Below are positions 1 through 6,574 of a stretch of 62,555 nt of DNA, in pieces (the first letter of the stretch is position 1; each line of letters begins with the position of its first letter). Under the pieces are notes generated by a model, which had not been told where the DNA came from, ran no database searches, and saw nothing but the letters and a program-made list of their open reading frames with translations. The position numbers and the translations under genes were made by a program. Source of the stretch: Rhodoferax sp. OV413 (GTDB lineage Bacteria; Pseudomonadota; Gammaproteobacteria; Burkholderiales; Burkholderiaceae_C); the NCBI GenBank assembly GCA_945861785.1, contig CAMAWD010000030.1:1-62555 (forward strand), given 5' to 3'.

Positions 1-852
1 CACGGTTACATGCTTGGCGACGCCGGCGGACGCACAGGCCTGTTTGAGTTGCCGGCTCAGCCGCTTCTCGTAGATGTGGTGCCGCCGCTCGGAGCCGGTG
101 CGCGGGTCGACAGACAGCTTTTCAGCCGGAAAGACCCAGTGCAAGGCCCAGCTTTGGCCGGCCCGCGGGTACTTCTGGTCGAGTGCGTGTGGCAGGAATA
201 CGCCAGGGCGCCCAGCGGCCCGGTCTGTGCTCCACAGCGCCCGGGCGTCGGCCAGCTGCTGGCGCAGTGCCGGGACCAATGACCGAGGCAGCATGACCAC
301 GCGGTCCTTGTCGCCCTTGCCACTGCGGACGATGAGGACATGCCGGTCGAAATCCAGGTCTTTCACGCGGATGGACAGGCCTTCCGCCAGGCGCAGACCC
401 GTGCCGTACAACAGCCGGGCCAGGATGGACTCGACGCCGCGCAGGTGTGCAAACACCAACAGCACCTCGGCCACGGTCAGCACCACAGGAATGCGCTTGC
501 GCTCGGGCGGGCGGCCGATCTGCTGCATCCACGGCAGATCGAGCGACAGGACTTGGCGGTACAGGAACAACAAGGCGTTGAGTGCCTGGCGATGTGTGGC
601 GGGTGACACCTGCCGCTCGTTGGCAAGCATCGTCAAGAAGGCCTGCACCTCTGCGGAGCCCAGCTCTTTCGGGTGCCGCATACCGCCCTGGCGCGCAGAC
701 CAAAGCACATAGAAACGCGCCCAGTACAGGTAAGCTTTTTCGGTTTTGAGGCTATAGTGAAGATACCGAATGCGCTCTCGCACCTGGTCGAGCAAGCGCG
801 TGGACACCAAAGGCGGGCCGGCGACTTTGCTGGTATCGTTATACCTGTTCAT
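1..852 (-). CDS. intI: integron integrase IntI, C-terminus beyond window edge
   Basis: Tyrosine recombinase that inserts and excises gene cassettes at attI and attC sites. Reading the minus strand from ATG at 852 gives 284 open codons to the window edge. The protein resembles class 1 IntI over its length: an N-terminal SAM-like domain (LLDQVRERIRYLHYSL, about residues 20-35), the box I region GTGLRLAEG with the first catalytic Arg, the beta-hairpin Lys in GKGDKDR, and the IntI-specific insert around KYPRAGQSW. The expected HTLRHSFAT box with the His, Arg and Tyr residues would lie just left of base 1. It diverges from the cassette array, the usual integron arrangement. Whether it is full length and active cannot be judged from this window. 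Confidence 0.93.
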   Translation of the reverse strand, partial: MNRYNDTSKVAGPPLVSTRLLDQVRERIRYLHYSLKTEKAYLYWARFYVLWSARQGGMRHPKELGSAEVQAFLTMLANERQVSPATHRQALNALLFLYRQVLSLDLPWMQQIGRPPERKRIPVVLTVAEVLLVFAHLRGVESILARLLYGTGLRLAEGLSIRVKDLDFDRHVLIVRSGKGDKDRVVMLPRSLVPALRQQLADARALWSTDRAAGRPGVFLPHALDQKYPRAGQSWALHWVFPAEKLSVDPRTGSERRHHIYEKRLSRQLKQACASAGVAKHVTV

Positions 853-860
853 AAACACAG
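845..860. promoter_or_regulatory. LexA (SOS) box over intI start
   Basis: The sequence is CTGT, eight bases, ACAG, which matches the LexA half-sites of the CTGT-N8-ACAG consensus exactly. It covers the intI ATG (850-852) and two bases of the -10 hexamer (859-864). LexA control of integrases is established for class 1 and Vibrio integrons. Here it implies that intI is repressed until DNA damage. Confidence 0.82.
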
Positions 861-887
861 TATATGGAAGCAAGTCAATGATGTCAA
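859..887 (-). promoter_or_regulatory. Pint, sigma-70 promoter of intI
   Basis: On the minus strand there is TTGACA (882-887), a 17-base spacer, and TATACT (859-864). This is close to a perfect sigma-70 promoter. The expected start of transcription, about seven bases after the -10, coincides with the A of the ATG at 852, so the mRNA may be leaderless. No Shine-Dalgarno sequence can fit between promoter and start codon. Confidence 0.8.
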
Positions 888-899
888 AAGATTTTTTAG

Positions 900-971
900 C
901 CTGCGCTTTGCCATGGTATCCGTCGGTCGAAACGTGTATCCGGTGAATTGCTGGCTACATCAAAGTTAGGC
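900..971 (+). other. attI site of the integron
   Basis: This is the gap between the divergent integrase and the first cassette. It ends in the core box GTTAGGC (965-971), where the integrase would cut after the G and where cassette 1 begins. The left limit is a guess. No convincing Pc promoter facing the cassettes was found here or in the 5' part of intI. Confidence 0.72.
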
Positions 972-988
972 TTCATCAGGAGACACCT

Positions 989-1915
989 ATGCCATCGCGC
1001 CGCTTCCTTTCTCAGCGCTCTCTCGGTGCGGCAGTCGCGTTTGTGGCAGTGCTCTTCGAGTCCTTGACGCTTTGCCGCGCACAGACCGTAGAGTCCGCCA
1101 CACCCGCTGTTCAACTGGCGAAAGTACCGATGAAGGGGGCCGGTGTCTTCGGCTCAACGCTCGATTTGTCTACGGAGGTGTTCAGACCTGCCGGTCCGGG
1201 GCCATTCCCGGTCTTGGTCTATGCTCATGGTAGGTCTGGGACACAGCAGGAACGAAGTGCACTCGCTGAGGTTGTACCTCGCCAGTTCTTGAGCTTTTGG
1301 CTTGCGAGAGGCTTTGCAGTAGTCGCGCCCGCGCGACCTGGGTACGGCAAGACTGGCGGCACCGATCGCGAAGTTCCCGGGCATAGCTGGGACGGCAGCG
1401 GAAACTGTTCGGGCGTCCCCAATCCGGAGCGCGTGGCGTCGACCGCTGCCGCCGCCATCTTGGCTGCCGTCAATTGGGCAAGGGAGCAACCCTGGGCTAA
1501 CGGATCGAAAATACTCCTGGCGGGAAACTCAGTCGGAGGTTTGACCAGCGCCGCCCTCGCCGCGACGAGCCCGCTTGGCGTGGTGGCCTACATCAACTTC
1601 GCGGGCGGCATCGCAGGCAACCCTGATCAGGCGCCCGGCAAGAGTTGCGCCCCCGAGAGAGTGCGTGAAGCTTTCGCCGCATATGGGAAGACCGCCCGCA
1701 TCCCGAGCTTGTGGCTCTACGCCCAGAACGACAAGTATTGGGGCCCCGACACTCCGAGACAGTGGCACGCCGCCTATGTCGCGAGCGGGAGTGCGGCAGA
1801 GTTCATCGCTACGCCACCTGTACCGAACTCCGATGGTCACGAGTTGATTTTTGTTGGTCGCGAATTGTGGGCTCCAGCCGTCGAGTCATTTCTAAAACGC
1901 ATTGGTCTTGAGTAG
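989..1915 (+). CDS. secreted alpha/beta hydrolase, cassette 1
   Basis: A 308-residue protein with an N-terminal signal peptide (basic start, hydrophobic stretch at about residues 13-27, probable cleavage after CRA), so it is probably exported to the periplasm. The alpha/beta-hydrolase fold is shown by the oxyanion region VYAHG, the nucleophile elbow GNSVGG (Ser near 179), the acidic residue in YAQNDKYWG and a late His in DGHEL. It is similar to dienelactone-hydrolase-type esterases; the substrate is unknown. AGGAG at 978-982 supports the ATG. It is the first cassette after attI and therefore the best placed for expression from an integron promoter. Confidence 0.85.
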   Translation: MPSRRFLSQRSLGAAVAFVAVLFESLTLCRAQTVESATPAVQLAKVPMKGAGVFGSTLDLSTEVFRPAGPGPFPVLVYAHGRSGTQQERSALAEVVPRQFLSFWLARGFAVVAPARPGYGKTGGTDREVPGHSWDGSGNCSGVPNPERVASTAAAAILAAVNWAREQPWANGSKILLAGNSVGGLTSAALAATSPLGVVAYINFAGGIAGNPDQAPGKSCAPERVREAFAAYGKTARIPSLWLYAQNDKYWGPDTPRQWHAAYVASGSAAEFIATPPVPNSDGHELIFVGRELWAPAVESFLKRIGLE

Positions 1916-1934
1916 CTGGAGCGAGGCGCAATGA

Positions 1935-2048
1935 AGCCAACAGGTCGCTCAACCGGACCCTACACAGCATGCCGGCATTTGGGCTTGCATTTCATGCTAG
2001 CCCAAACACCGTCCTGCTGTTCCGGGCCGGTTAGCTTCGACGTTAGGC
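1935..2048 (+). other. attC site of cassette 1
   Basis: It runs from the R''-like box AGCCAAC (1935-1941) and TCGCTCAACCGG to the L'-like GGTTAGCT and the R' box GTTAGGC (2042-2048). An internal hairpin (TTTGGGCT with AGCCCAAA) lies between them. The R'' box is one base off the perfect complement of the cassette start GTTAGGC. Confidence 0.78.
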
Positions 2049-2081
2049 TTCACAAAACTTACCTCTGGCACTCGCGCTTCC

Positions 2082-2948
2082 ATGACCAAAAGCACTGTCC
2101 ATAGCTTCGCCAAAATCAGCTCTAAAGTGCTCGCGTTGGCTGCACTAGCGAAGAACCCGTTTGCACGAGATAGCTCAAAGATGCTCAACTACTTCTTTGA
2201 GCTGGAAGGTCAAATTCCAGAAACCTACCACTGGAAGTTTACGCCGACTGCCGCCCTGATAGATCGACTCACAGCGATTGAGGATCATGCGATTTGGAAT
2301 GACATTTACTGGCGCGACATTGCAGAGAACATTCAGGCCTTCTCCATACTTTCGTATAAGCGCACAGCGGCGATCCTAAAACCAGCAATCCGCGCGTTAA
2401 ACACAGACGAATTTCTTGCGACGGCCATACTGGCCAGATCCGCGCTCGAGCTGGCGGCTTGGTCGCTGTACCACACAACCTCGTTCAGAGGCACCATCGC
2501 AGCGATTCCAACCCACCTATCTCCCGACTCGACACGATTTACCGCAAACGGCTTGCAAACCCAACTGGTGAAAGTCTGATGGGGCACCAGATTGGAGACA
2601 GAAGTCGATGAACTGAAACAGGTCAACATACTAAACGTGATCGACAAGCTCGCAAAGAAAGACGTATCTAACTATCTGAAACCTACGTACGCATACCTCT
2701 GCGAGGCTACACATCCGAACGTCGTCGGAAACGCCGAGTTCTGGGAATATCCTGAATCACCGACCACTTCACAACCGTTCACGGTAAAGATCGGCTCACT
2801 CAAGAAATCCGGAATTCCGAATGAGTTGCTTGAATGCACACTTGGTGCACTCGGGTGGGCTGGAGCGTCAGTTCGCAATGGAATGCTAGAGGCAAGAAAC
2901 TCCATCGAACTAATTGGTAAGCGATTCGCGATCAAGCGCGATCTGTAG
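2082..2948 (+). pseudogene. unknown cassette-2 protein split by in-frame TGA
   Basis: Two open segments, 2082-2579 (165 residues) and 2592-2948 (118 residues from an internal ATG), lie in the same frame and are separated only by a TGA at 2577-2579 followed by TGG GGC ACC AGA TTG. Read through, they give one protein of about 288 residues. A helical segment (LARSALELAAWSLYH) precedes a later YLCEATHPN motif, an arrangement seen in HEPN/DUF5677-like proteins of unknown function; that likeness is tentative. The TGA could be a CGA (Arg) to TGA mutation, a sequencing error, or read through. Base composition is lower in GC than the chromosomal genes, as expected for a foreign cassette. Confidence 0.7.
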
Positions 2949-2952
2949 CAAG

Positions 2953-3080
2953 TGAAGCCCCTCGCTCAAGCGGAGCGCCAACGGCAGGCCACCAGGCCCG
3001 GGTCGGTGGTACGGTGTACATTTTCACCGCCCCGGGCCTGGCGTCCTGCCGTCGTCGCCCGCTTAGCTCGAACGTTATGC
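2953..3080 (+). other. attC site of cassette 2, R'' box damaged
   Basis: A long imperfect inverted repeat (CGCTCAAGCGGAGCGCCAACGG paired with CCGTCGTCGCCCGCTTAGCTCG) ends in R' GTTATGC (3074-3080). It is nearly the same as the attC at 9329-9457, but where that site has GGCCTAACCTCTCGCTC this one reads AAGCCCCTCGCTC, so the TAAC of R'' is gone. Confidence 0.8.
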
Positions 3081-3100
3081 GACAAAATGGAACGTAGCCC

Positions 3101-3298
3101 GTGCCTCAGAAAGTACGTGAACTGATTGCGGAGCTCGAACGCGCGGGCTTTATGAATCGCGGTGGCAAAGGCAGTCACAGAAACTTTGTTCATTCCAAAG
3201 TGGCCAGACCCGTCACAATATCTGGCGCGCCGGGCGATGACGCGAAGCAGTATCAGGTTCGCGCCGTCAAGCGCGCTGTTGAGGAGTCGAAATCGTGA
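3101..3298 (+). CDS. hicA: HicA-type toxin, cassette 3
   Basis: A 65-residue protein of the HicA family, small double-stranded-RNA-binding-like mRNA interferases neutralised by HicB. The signature GGKGSHRNFVH contains the conserved Gly-Ser-His. Start is GTG at 3101, 20 bases after the R' box of the upstream attC. It overlaps the next gene by four bases (GTGA), the usual toxin-first hicAB order. Nothing in the sequence suggests loss of function, but activity is inferred only from the family. Confidence 0.87.
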   Translation: MPQKVRELIAELERAGFMNRGGKGSHRNFVHSKVARPVTISGAPGDDAKQYQVRAVKRAVEESKS

Positions 3299-3537
3299 AT
3301 GAGACCGCGAGATATGCGAAGATTTTGGAATGGTCTGACGAAGATCAGTGCTACGTGGGCAGCGCTCCGGGTCTCATTTACGGCGGATGCCATGGCGCCG
3401 ATGAGAGGGCCGTGTTCGAGGAACTCTGCGAAATTGTGGAGGAAGCAATCGCGCTTTACCACAAGGACGGCAAGCCGCTGCCTCCACCGACGTCGGGTCG
3501 CGATTTCGCGAACAAGATGCAGAATGTTGTCGCATAA
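3295..3537 (+). CDS. hicB: HicB-type antitoxin, cassette 3
   Basis: An 80-residue HicB-like antitoxin. It shows the partial RNase-H-like fold pattern of the family (YVGSAPGLIYGGCHG, then the helix AVFEELCEIVEEAI, then KPLPPPT). It lacks the extra C-terminal DNA-binding domain of longer HicB proteins, so autoregulation may be weak. Start is GTG overlapping the hicA stop. Its TAA (3535-3537) is supplied by the attC R'' box GCATAAC. Confidence 0.87.
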   Translation: MNETARYAKILEWSDEDQCYVGSAPGLIYGGCHGADERAVFEELCEIVEEAIALYHKDGKPLPPPTSGRDFANKMQNVVA

Positions 3538-3633
3538 CGGGGCGCTGGAACGGATTGCCAACGGCGGGCGGCAATTTCTCTATTCGCATGCTTGGGTGCT
3601 GCCGTTGTCAACCGTTCAGCTACAACGTTATCC
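3532..3633 (+). other. attC site of cassette 3
   Basis: R'' GCATAAC (3532-3538) is the exact complement of this cassette's own start GTTATGC (3074-3080), which proves the cassette limits. The middle contains GGAACGGATTGCCAACGGC against GCCGTTGTCAACCGTTCAG. R' is GTTATCC (3627-3633). Confidence 0.88.
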
Positions 3634-3666
3634 CTCACCTGAACAGGTGGTGGTAAGGCGACGCCA

Positions 3667-3900
3667 GTGCGAGTGCCATTGACCTATGCAAGTAACTACC
3701 GGCACCGTTGTGAACGGCAAGTCGAGATTGAGGGCATGTCACTGACTGAAGGTTCGATGGTCGCCGTGCTGGCTCGTGGCGCAGACGAGCCCTTTGAGCT
3801 CAGTTCCGAAGATGAGGACGAGCTGCTGGCCGCGATCTCTGAAATTGAGCGCGGTGAGTTCGTAACGGTCGAAGAACTCCTTCGCGATCTTCCCAGGTAG
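3667..3900 (+). CDS. putative antitoxin of a ParE-type pair, cassette 4
   Basis: A 77-residue acidic protein (from GTG 3667; later ATG starts at 3736 or 3757 are possible). Its C-terminal half, with EDELLAAISEIERGEF followed by VEELLRDLPR, is like the C-terminal helix of small type II antitoxins that wrap around ParE toxins. A ParE-like N-terminus follows three bases later, which supports the role. The N-terminal part (TYASNYRHRCERQ) was not recognised. With its toxin truncated, the antitoxin is an orphan here. Confidence 0.6.
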   Translation: MRVPLTYASNYRHRCERQVEIEGMSLTEGSMVAVLARGADEPFELSSEDEDELLAAISEIERGEFVTVEELLRDLPR

Positions 3901-3903
3901 AAG

Positions 3904-4053
3904 ATGACGCTTCGCGTCAAGATTTCCGCGCGGGCAGCCGCGCAACTCCGACGTGCGGGCGCTTGGTGGGCGGACAATCGACCGAGCGCGCCGGGAGCAA
4001 TTGCGCACGACTTTGAGGAAAGCTGGGCCGGCCTGGTTGTTGGGGACGCATGA
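3904..4053 (+). pseudogene. parE: ParE-type toxin, 3' end lost to IS-linked deletion
   Basis: The first 38 or so codons (MTLRVKISARAAAQLRRAGAWW, then NRPSAPGAIAHDFEESW) match the N-terminus of RelE/ParE-family toxins. At about 4022 the likeness stops. The remaining codons to the TGA at 4051-4053 are the antisense of a transposase gene. The family is usually 90-105 residues long, so more than half is missing, together with the attC of this cassette. Confidence 0.75.
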
Positions 4054-4186
4054 CGCAGGCGTGTTCGAGCACGCTGCGCACTGTATCGCGGTGTACCTGC
4101 AGTTGGCGCGCGATGGTGCCAACGCGCCATTGTTCGGCTTGGTACAGGCGCAGGATCTGCGCGCGAAGTTCAGGGGCTATGGCCAT
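4024..4186 (-). pseudogene. transposase N-terminal fragment (HTH domain)
   Basis: From ATG at 4186 the first residues (MAIAPELRAQILRLYQAEQ) lead into a helix-turn-helix (WRVGTIARQLQVHRDTVRSVL) typical of the N-terminus of IstA/Mu-like integrase-core transposases. The fragment breaks off at PGRPS, where the sequence passes into antisense parE. The catalytic DDE domain is absent, so the element cannot move by itself. Confidence 0.75.
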
Positions 4187-4643
4187 GGTGGGGCACTCGA
4201 GCGTGGCTGTGACGGATGGGTCCCTGGCGCACCAGGGCTGGGCACGGCTTGCAACGCCAGTGGCAGCGCCAGGGATGGGGGTGGGTGGCCGCGGTGGGCG
4301 CGATCGACGTCGTGGTGGTGCATGGTGGGATGGCCAAGGCGGATGTTTGCGTGGCTGGCAGTACATCATCCGAGGGCCCGTCTTGAGAACCCTGATGCGT
4401 CACTATCTTTGCCAGCGCTGCCTGGCGCGCACGCCAGCGCTGGGTACGCAATGCGTGCTTGAAGCGCCCCGCGCGACCACATTGGTAACGTCGGGCGGAG
4501 TCGCGCTGCAACGCCCGGCGGGTCGCGGCCGCGCACCCATCGGCGCAATACCGCTGACCTCGGTCGCACTGGCTGCACACCAGCACCTGTATGCGGCAAC
4601 ACGCGCACAGGAAGAGTCGGGCGGTTTGGTCGGCCATGGGCAC
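4170..4643 (-). CDS. Cys-rich zinc-ribbon-like accessory protein of an IS
   Basis: A 157-residue basic protein. Two N-terminal CxxC knuckles (CACC and CSQC, then GQRYC with another Cys three residues on) suggest a zinc-binding module. An Arg-rich stretch (RALQRDSARRYQCGRAGRFKHALRTQRWRARQ, in two parts) follows, and a late CHWRCKPC motif precedes the C-terminal GHSP. It overlaps the transposase start by 17 bases, so the two were probably translated together. I recall similar reading frames beside transposases in proteobacteria; its job is not known to me. It is the only intact gene of this IS remnant. Confidence 0.6.
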   Translation of the reverse strand: MPMADQTARLFLCACCRIQVLVCSQCDRGQRYCADGCAAATRRALQRDSARRYQCGRAGRFKHALRTQRWRARQAALAKIVTHQGSQDGPSDDVLPATQTSALAIPPCTTTTSIAPTAATHPHPWRCHWRCKPCPALVRQGPIRHSHARVPHHGHSP

Positions 4644-4921
4644 CCCTGGGCAATGCCGAAGGTGTGCTGGACGGGATCGCCCACCGGTGCAACAATCAAG
4701 CTGCGCCCGGTCTATGACACGGTGAAGGGCGCAGCGGTCGGAACGTACTTGTCAGTTGGGACCGCCGCTGCGCCCGCCTACTTCGGTGTAGGCCCATTAC
4801 AGCGCAGCCGGCAAACCCCAGTCGACCCACGCAAGACGGCAACCAAATTCGCCGTGCCCCACGGTGCCAGCAGCACTACCGAAATCCGCCGACCCACAGC
4901 GTGGCACATCCAACGACGCGC

Positions 4922-4957
4922 CTGTCCCTGTCCGCCCGATCGGGCGGACAGGGACAG
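4922..4957. repeat. 36-bp perfect palindrome
   Basis: CTGTCCCTGTCCGCCCGATC is followed by its own reverse complement with no loop and no mismatch over 36 bases. It lies in the gene-free stretch between the IS remnant and the intron remnant. It could be a cruciform-forming repeat, a mobile palindromic element or a protein site; no T-run follows, so it is not a simple terminator. Confidence 0.9.
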
Positions 4958-5039
4958 AGGTCACCCCAAGCCAGAACACCCGGGAATCAAAACCGCGCTC
5001 TCAAAGCCAGAAAACAGCGGTTCCTGCCAACCGTTCACA

Positions 5040-5360
5040 ACAAATGGGTGCGACGGCGGTTACGATGTTATGCATGGAAACAATGGGGCAGCGCGGGCTA
5101 CCGCGAACTCAGGAAACGCGGGGTCAGCCTGCGCGAGGCTTGGAACACAAGCAAGAGCGCGCATGGCCCATGGCGATTGAGCAAAACGCCGGGCTGAATC
5201 TGGCACTGCCTGCAAGAATGTTTCGTCAAATGGGGCTGCCCGAGTTGGCACCGGCCAAGGCAGCATGAGTGAAACCGTCATGCAAGGAACCGCCGGATAC
5301 GTGACCCGTATGTCCGGTGGTGTGGGAGGGAGGGGCCGTGAGGCTTCTTCCTATCCCGAT
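5040..5360 (+). mobile_element. group IIC intron, 3' remnant inside an attC R' box
   Basis: It contains the end of the intron-encoded protein, then a domain V hairpin (5286-5320, CGCCGGATAC paired with GTATGTCCGGTG) and a domain VI hairpin (about 5323-5358) with an unpaired A at 5353 suited to branching, ending CTATCCCGAT at 5360. The next bases TAACG are the rest of an R' box: the R'' box of the following cassette (CGTTAAC, 5912-5918) requires that its cassette start with TTAACG. The 5' part of the intron is missing. Confidence 0.8.
5042..5268 (+). pseudogene. C-terminus of group II intron reverse transcriptase/maturase, frameshifted
   Basis: In one frame the sequence reads KWVRRRLRCYAWKQWG, then GYRELRKRGVSLREAWNTSKSAHGPWRLS in two parts, which is the maturase (X/GIIM) domain of intron-encoded proteins. 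At about 5190 the likeness continues in the next frame (LNLALPARMFRQMGLPEL), so one base has been lost. The reverse transcriptase domain is absent. Non-functional. Confidence 0.82.
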
Positions 5361-5396
5361 TAACGCGCAAATAGCGTCCGTGGTAGTCTACGTCCC

Positions 5397-5630
5397 ATGA
5401 GCCAAATTTCTGTTGCCGACATTTTGAAACTGCCCGTGCAGGAGCGCATTCATCTTGTTGAAGTGATTTGGGAAAGTATTGCTGCCGTCCCTCACGCCAT
5501 CGAGGTTTCGCCCGAGCTAAAAACCGAACTCGAAGCGCGGTTGGCCGATTTTGAGCGAAACCCGGAGGCAGGTTATTCCTGGGATCAGGTAAAAGCACAT
5601 CTAAAAAGCGGCTCGTGGCGTACCGCTTAA
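5397..5630 (+). CDS. addiction module antitoxin (TIGR02574-like), cassette 5
   Basis: A 77-residue protein of the 'putative addiction module component' type. The N-terminus (ISVADILKLPVQERIHLVEVIWESI) is the family's hallmark, and the acidic C-terminal half should wrap the toxin. The gene overlaps the downstream parE-like gene by 16 bases, implying translational coupling. A second, divergent copy of the same family is in cassette 13 (10566-10790). Confidence 0.85.
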   Translation: MSQISVADILKLPVQERIHLVEVIWESIAAVPHAIEVSPELKTELEARLADFERNPEAGYSWDQVKAHLKSGSWRTA

Positions 5631-5917
5631 AGTTTGCCGGTCTGGCTGTGCGCGAAATTGGCGAAGCATTCAATTGGTATGAGGAACAGAGCAAAGGGCT
5701 AGGCCTTGAATTTGAGTTGGCTTTTGAACTCCAACTCAAACGTCTTGAGCAAGTCCCGCTTCTGTACGCAGAAATTATTCCGGGCATACGCCGCACGCTT
5801 TTGCCCCGGTTTCCGTATGGTGTTTTTTACACGGTCAAAAATGACTCGGTTCACGTTTTGGCCGTCATTCACAATGCGCGCAATCCACAGCGGTGGCCAC
5901 ATGAGCGTGCCCGTTAA
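5615..5917 (+). CDS. RelE/ParE-family toxin, cassette 5
   Basis: A 100-residue toxin of full family length, from GTG 5615. Typical elements are the helical pair EIGEAFNWYEEQSKGLG, the strand region GIRRTLLPRFPYGVFY and the final HNARNPQRW, which matches the C-terminal HxxRxPxxW pattern of this ParE group. Members either poison gyrase or cut mRNA; which applies here cannot be read from sequence. Its TAA lies in the attC R'' box CGTTAAC. Confidence 0.87.
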   Translation: MAYRLKFAGLAVREIGEAFNWYEEQSKGLGLEFELAFELQLKRLEQVPLLYAEIIPGIRRTLLPRFPYGVFYTVKNDSVHVLAVIHNARNPQRWPHERAR

Positions 5918-5965
5918 CTGGTCATTCCACCGAACGCTTTGCGTCGGTGAATTTCAAAGTTAGGC
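5912..5965 (+). other. attC site of cassette 5 (54 bp)
   Basis: R'' CGTTAAC (5912-5918), a short hairpin CACCGAACGC-TTT-GCGTCGGTG, and R' GTTAGGC (5959-5965). R'' is the complement of GTTAACG, which identifies TTAACG at 5360 as the left end of this cassette, directly beyond the intron remnant. Confidence 0.87.
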
Positions 5966-6008
5966 CGCAGAAAACAACCCTTCTCCTGCCACCCTCGTAC
6001 ACTCACGC

Positions 6009-6290
6009 ATGACCCAGGTGTCCATCACCCACCTTCGCCAGTTGATCCGAACGCTCAGCTATGCCGTCTCCACCCATGCCGCGGACGAACTTGAAGATGA
6101 CAACCTCACCATCCTTGATCTCGAAAACGTCGTCCTCTCGGGCCAAATCATCGAGCGCCAGCGTGATCGCGGCACCCGCGAAACGAAGTACGTCATCCAA
6201 GGCGGCACCCTTGATGGAACAGCCGCTGAGGTCGTCGTCAAAGTTGGCCACTCAGGCAAGCTCTTCATCATCACCGTCTATGTCATCTAA
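6009..6290 (+). CDS. DUF4258-type putative toxin, cassette 6
   Basis: A 93-residue protein. The pattern YAVSTHAADELEDDNLTILDLENVVLSGQI and a late VVKVGHSGKLFIITVYVI is that of DUF4258 proteins, a RelE-like family often found beside YgiT/MqsA-type zinc-finger proteins. That partner follows here with an 11-base overlap. The role as toxin is inferred from this pairing, not from activity. Confidence 0.72.
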   Translation: MTQVSITHLRQLIRTLSYAVSTHAADELEDDNLTILDLENVVLSGQIIERQRDRGTRETKYVIQGGTLDGTAAEVVVKVGHSGKLFIITVYVI

Positions 6291-6531
6291 GGGTGGCTGC
6301 ATGCACTGCGGCAGTGATCGAGTACAGCTGAAGTACGTGACAAGAAGCTATGGCAAGGGCGAAGACCTCCTGGTCATTGAGAGCATTCCCATGTGGTCGT
6401 GCCCAGCTTGTGGCGAGTCCTACTTCACCGCCCAAACCATGCACGAGGTGGAGCGAATCAAGGCGCTTCGCAAGTCCGTGGCCAAGTCACGGCCGGTTTC
6501 AGTTGCCGCGTTCGAGAAAACTGCGGCCTAA
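6280..6531 (+). CDS. MqsA/YgiT-type zinc-finger antitoxin, cassette 6
   Basis: An 83-residue protein (ATG 6280; ATG 6301 is an alternative). Two CxxC knuckles, CMHCGS near residue 7 and CPACGESYF near residue 42, form the zinc module of YgiT/MqsA N-termini, followed by a helix (MHEVERIKALRKSV). The C-terminal helix-turn-helix of full MqsA is missing, so this is the short form. It probably neutralises the DUF4258 protein. The TAA is part of R'' GCCTAAC. Confidence 0.78.
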   Translation: MSSKGGCMHCGSDRVQLKYVTRSYGKGEDLLVIESIPMWSCPACGESYFTAQTMHEVERIKALRKSVAKSRPVSVAAFEKTAA

Positions 6532-6574
6532 CGAAAAAGGTTAGATCGCGCTTGCCGCGATCTGAACCGGTTGT
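6526..6574 (+). other. attC site of cassette 6, interrupted by an intron
   Basis: R'' GCCTAAC (6526-6532) complements this cassette's start GTTAGGC. A hairpin GGTTAGATCGCG-CTTGC-CGCGATCTGAACC with one extrahelical base follows, as required for single-strand attC recognition. R' begins TTGT at 6571-6574 and is then broken by the intron 5' end GTGCGCCC at 6575. Confidence 0.83.

Larger units (their letters stand above)
4022..4700 (-). mobile_element. truncated insertion sequence, 5' part only
   Basis: On the minus strand this holds an intact Cys-rich accessory gene (4170-4643) followed by the first 54 codons of a transposase (4186 downward), ending abruptly inside the parE remnant. The upstream terminal repeat was not identified, so the right limit is approximate. 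From 4700 to about 5040 no gene is supported; that stretch holds one striking palindrome (4922-4957). Confidence 0.72.

Noticed and set aside
700-960. Search for a Pc promoter facing the cassettes.
   Set aside because: Candidates such as TATAGT at 753 or CATAAA at 850 lack a matching -35 hexamer; none is good enough to report as a feature.
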